From assembly GCA_030674155.1 (NCBI GenBank), contig CM060328.1, positions 44,085,532 through 44,098,031 on the forward strand: a stretch of DNA of 12,500 nt, given 5' to 3'. Positions 10,488-12,500 of this stretch are shown here, piece after piece. Within the stretch, counting starts at the first letter, position 1; every line of letters begins with the position of its first letter. The DNA is from Stramonita haemastoma. Lineage: Eukaryota; Mollusca; Gastropoda; Neogastropoda; Muricidae. Both the position numbers and the translations under genes were made by a program. The notes under the pieces are model-generated. The model had not been told where the DNA came from. It made no database searches and saw nothing but the letters and a program-made list of their open reading frames with translations.

Positions 10488-10580
10488 TTTTTTCTTTATA
10501 TATTGACAATCCTGTTTTGAATAACCTGTGTCTACACTATCTACATGTTCAAATTCACTTTCTTTATGGTCCCCCAACAT

Positions 10581-10793
10581 CTCTGCCCCATCATCCCCAC
10601 TATTCTGTAAGTGCAATGAACTGTCAATTCTGTCACAGGCATGAAAAGTTGCATGGTTTGCACGAACTGTTTTTGCCGCTACGCTATCCGGTGACAGTTG
10701 TCTAGTTCTACCCCCTAGTGAAAAATTGGACCTGGTAGAATGAAAACTAGTAGACTTTATATTTCCTTCTAATACACTGGGCCGGCCGCATCC
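10581..10793 (-). other. Open in-frame linker between ORF1 stop and ORF2
   Basis: Directly after the ORF1 TAA, 71 sense codons continue in the same frame to the first ATG of ORF2 at 10580, with no stop and no in-frame ATG. The predicted peptide is Ser/Thr/Arg-rich with no known domain. An out-of-frame ATG two bases after the stop (10791) opens only a 14-codon frame. The linker could be a 5' extension of ORF2 reached by readthrough, a remnant of a fused ORF1-ORF2, or spacer open by chance (about 3 percent for random equal-base sequence). Confidence 0.6.
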
Positions 10794-11762
10794 TTATTTT
10801 CCCATTACGAGCTTGTCGTTTGCGTCCAGAAAGTACTTTGAACCCTCAACAATGAGATGGTCGAAAACCATCACGGCCTTTTTCCCTTCATCCCTTGCAG
10901 CCTTAAGGTATGGACCCAGCTTTTTCCGTGTGTCCCTCACTCTCTTGCTGAAGTCCTCCCCCACAAATATCTTTGACCCCTTTAGCTTACCTCTGGCTCT
11001 CAGAATCTCCTCTTTGTCCTTATAGAAGGTAAGCCTGGCCATAATAGGGGAGTTCTCTTTGGAGGACAAGCGGTGTACTCTATCAAACTGGCATTGGCCA
11101 GTGAGTTCTAGTTTGTCTACCAGCATTTCCTTCACAATGTCCTCGCAGTCCTGCCGCGATTCGTTTTCCTCTCGAGGAATTCCATGGATGATGATGTTGT
11201 TCCGCTTGGAGCGGTTCTCCAGGTCTTCAGTCCTTCTTTCCAGCGTGTCCACTTTGTTCCTCAGCTCTTCATTCTCCCTCTTCAGGTCTTCATTCGCTCG
11301 TCCCAGGGAAGACATCTTCTCTTCCAGCGTTCCAATGTCGGAACTCATGGCTCTGCACACATCTTTCAGCTCTCTGATGTCTTCTTGCATCACTTTGAAC
11401 TGTGCGCTTAGTGTCGCCAGGCTCTCCATGATGGTGTCCAGAGATGACGTTTGCTGTCCGCCTGGTTGCTGTGACGTGGCTTCTTCTGCATCCTTGCTGT
11501 TGATTTTTCCTGTAGAGGTCAGCCGGGTTTGCCTGTCCTTTGGTCCAGGGTTCTTTTCAATGTCCCCACACCTGTGCAATAAATCCCCGTAGAATAAAAG
11601 AGTGAGGAGCACTCCTACCATGACACCGGTTAACCTTGTTCGCACCTGCATGGTCGGCAAAAACATGGCTTTCTTCTTTTTTGCTCTTTTGGCCATAAAG
11701 CCAATATAGACTGCGGTAAATCTGCCACATACCGCACGAAAGGTGAGGGAATCTTGCGGCAT
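10794..11762 (-). CDS. Retrotransposon ORF1 protein with 2A-like leader
   Basis: 322 residues, intact. ORF1 proteins of LINEs coat the element RNA and act as chaperones. In order: a basic patch KRAKKKK (25-31), a hydrophobic segment (44-58), the 2A-like motif DIEKNPGP (67-74), a Gln/Ser-rich spacer, a coiled coil (about 108-187, heptads such as LKRENEELRNKVDTLERR), an L1-type RRM beginning RNNIIIHGIP (187-196) with DRVHRL, and a C-terminal region with KLGPYLKAARDEGKK. No CCHC knuckle is seen. The start at 11762 has A at -3. In-frame ATGs at codons 23, 33 and 38 also precede the 2A, and codon 38 (11651) has the better ACC context and would create a signal-peptide-like leader. It lies 5' of ORF2 in the same frame. 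The identity as ORF1 is firm; the function of the 2A is inferred from family knowledge. Confidence 0.9.
   Translation of the reverse strand: MPQDSLTFRAVCGRFTAVYIGFMAKRAKKKKAMFLPTMQVRTRLTGVMVGVLLTLLFYGDLLHRCGDIEKNPGPKDRQTRLTSTGKINSKDAEEATSQQPGGQQTSSLDTIMESLATLSAQFKVMQEDIRELKDVCRAMSSDIGTLEEKMSSLGRANEDLKRENEELRNKVDTLERRTEDLENRSKRNNIIIHGIPREENESRQDCEDIVKEMLVDKLELTGQCQFDRVHRLSSKENSPIMARLTFYKDKEEILRARGKLKGSKIFVGEDFSKRVRDTRKKLGPYLKAARDEGKKAVMVFDHLIVEGSKYFLDANDKLVMGK
11541..11564 (-). other. 2A-like ribosome-skipping motif
   Basis: The codons for DIEKNPGP in ORF1 (residues 67-74) match the 2A consensus D-(V/I)-E-x-N-P-G-P, and Gly precedes the Asp as usual. Leu-rich sequence (LLTLLFYGDLLHRC) lies upstream, as in active 2A peptides. 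In known cases the ribosome omits the Gly-Pro bond, so the product would split after G73. Activity here is not proven. Confidence 0.85.
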
Positions 11763-12157
<395 letters not shown>

Positions 12158-12500
12158 GCGTTACGCTTTAACAGTTTATCATTATTGCCAAACTTGGCCT
12201 TTTGACAAGGGCGGTAACAAAATATCTTTTGCAAAAAACAGCAAATGCATAATATCTGACAAGGCCAATAATTACGTTTTATGAAGAAAAGATCCACTTG
12301 TTTATGATAAACAAATGATGTTTTGGCATGACGTATGTATTACACACACACAGCAAATACAGAGAGAGAAACACAGAAATCAAACTGCGATGCAATAACA
12401 GATTCAGAATCAACCATGTACTCAGATTTCATGTAATTACATGAACTTAAAAAAATTCTTACTCAAAAATACATAGACTTTTTTAAAAATACTGAGTTGT
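12158..12500. other. AT-rich, no gene recognised
   Basis: No coding frame or named element. There is a short ACACACACACAG run at 12342 and a spaced 8-bp inverted repeat (TTGGCCTT near 12196, AAGGCCAA near 12260). Confidence 0.55.

Larger units (their letters stand above)
7064..10580 (-). pseudogene. ORF2: endonuclease/reverse transcriptase, two frameshifts
   Basis: This encodes the enzyme of target-primed reverse transcription: it nicks chromosomal DNA and copies the element RNA at the nick. About 1,170 codons, a normal size for an APE-RT LINE. It is read in three frames: 10580 to about 10290 (endonuclease N-part), about 10290 to 8803 (rest of the endonuclease, linker, RT start), and about 8803 to 7064 (RT core, thumb, C-terminus). 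Each switch equals loss of one base in a homopolymer (G4 at 10292-10289, A5 at 8805-8801). Domain homology carries on across both, and no other stop occurs. The first in-frame ATG is at 10580, but the frame is open back to the ORF1 stop, so the true translation start is uncertain. All key endonuclease and RT catalytic residues are present. One unusual residue is a His in RT motif B (codon 8386-8384) where Gln is usual. Confidence 0.9.

Noticed and set aside
11059..11592. 177-codon frame on the plus strand opposite ORF1
   Set aside because: It is the antisense shadow of ORF1; Ser/Phe/Leu-rich composition mirrors the Glu/Lys/Arg-rich coiled coil.
12190..12268. 8-bp inverted repeat TTGGCCTT / AAGGCCAA
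   Set aside because: Short arms with about 55-60 bases between them; expected by chance, no flanking duplication seen.

Overview
This is non-coding, repeat-laden animal DNA. I see no host gene. Three things suggest an invertebrate and probably a mollusc: a SINE (5132 to 4757, minus strand) with a tRNA-like head, a V-SINE core and a 3' half of the type I recall from molluscan genomes; a non-LTR retrotransposon whose ORF1 carries a 2A-like peptide; and a very heavy load of long microsatellites. By my sum, tandem repeats occupy about one fifth of the window. The assignment to a mollusc, perhaps a gastropod, is inference from recalled repeat families and not from any gene.

Layout. Positions 1-1062 hold three old SINE pieces. 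Positions 1133-3237 hold an (AC)n tract, a 600-bp purine tract of GAA repeats with interspersed GAATTGC words, and a compound CTAT/CTGT/CT/TG array. Positions 3824-4130 are a five-unit minisatellite of about 60 bp with alternating unit types. Positions 4503-5315 are a degenerate minisatellite of about 30 bp split by the SINE. Positions 5855-6890 hold GT-rich DNA, a 183-bp (AC)n tract, a G15 run and (GA)56. Intervening stretches show nothing I can name.

The main object is a nearly complete APE-type non-LTR retrotransposon on the minus strand, about 5.0 kb, from about 11898 (5' end) to 6891 (3' end). ORF1 (11762-10794) is intact. It has a basic patch, a hydrophobic segment, a 2A-like motif (DIEKNPGP), a coiled coil and an L1-type RRM/C-terminal region. 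After its TAA stop the same frame stays open for 71 codons and runs into ORF2, which has an apurinic endonuclease, a reverse transcriptase with FADD, and a C-terminal CCHC motif. ORF2 is broken only twice, each time by one missing base in a homopolymer. The element ends in seven TCGTAT units. (GA)n microsatellite lies directly against both ends, so it looks inserted into a (TC)n tract.

How the parts would work together: ORF1 protein coats the element RNA, ORF2 nicks the target and copies the RNA, and the 2A segment would split a hydrophobic leader from the RNA-binding part of ORF1 during translation. The most interesting points are the 2A leader, the single stop codon between in-frame ORFs, and the microsatellite target.
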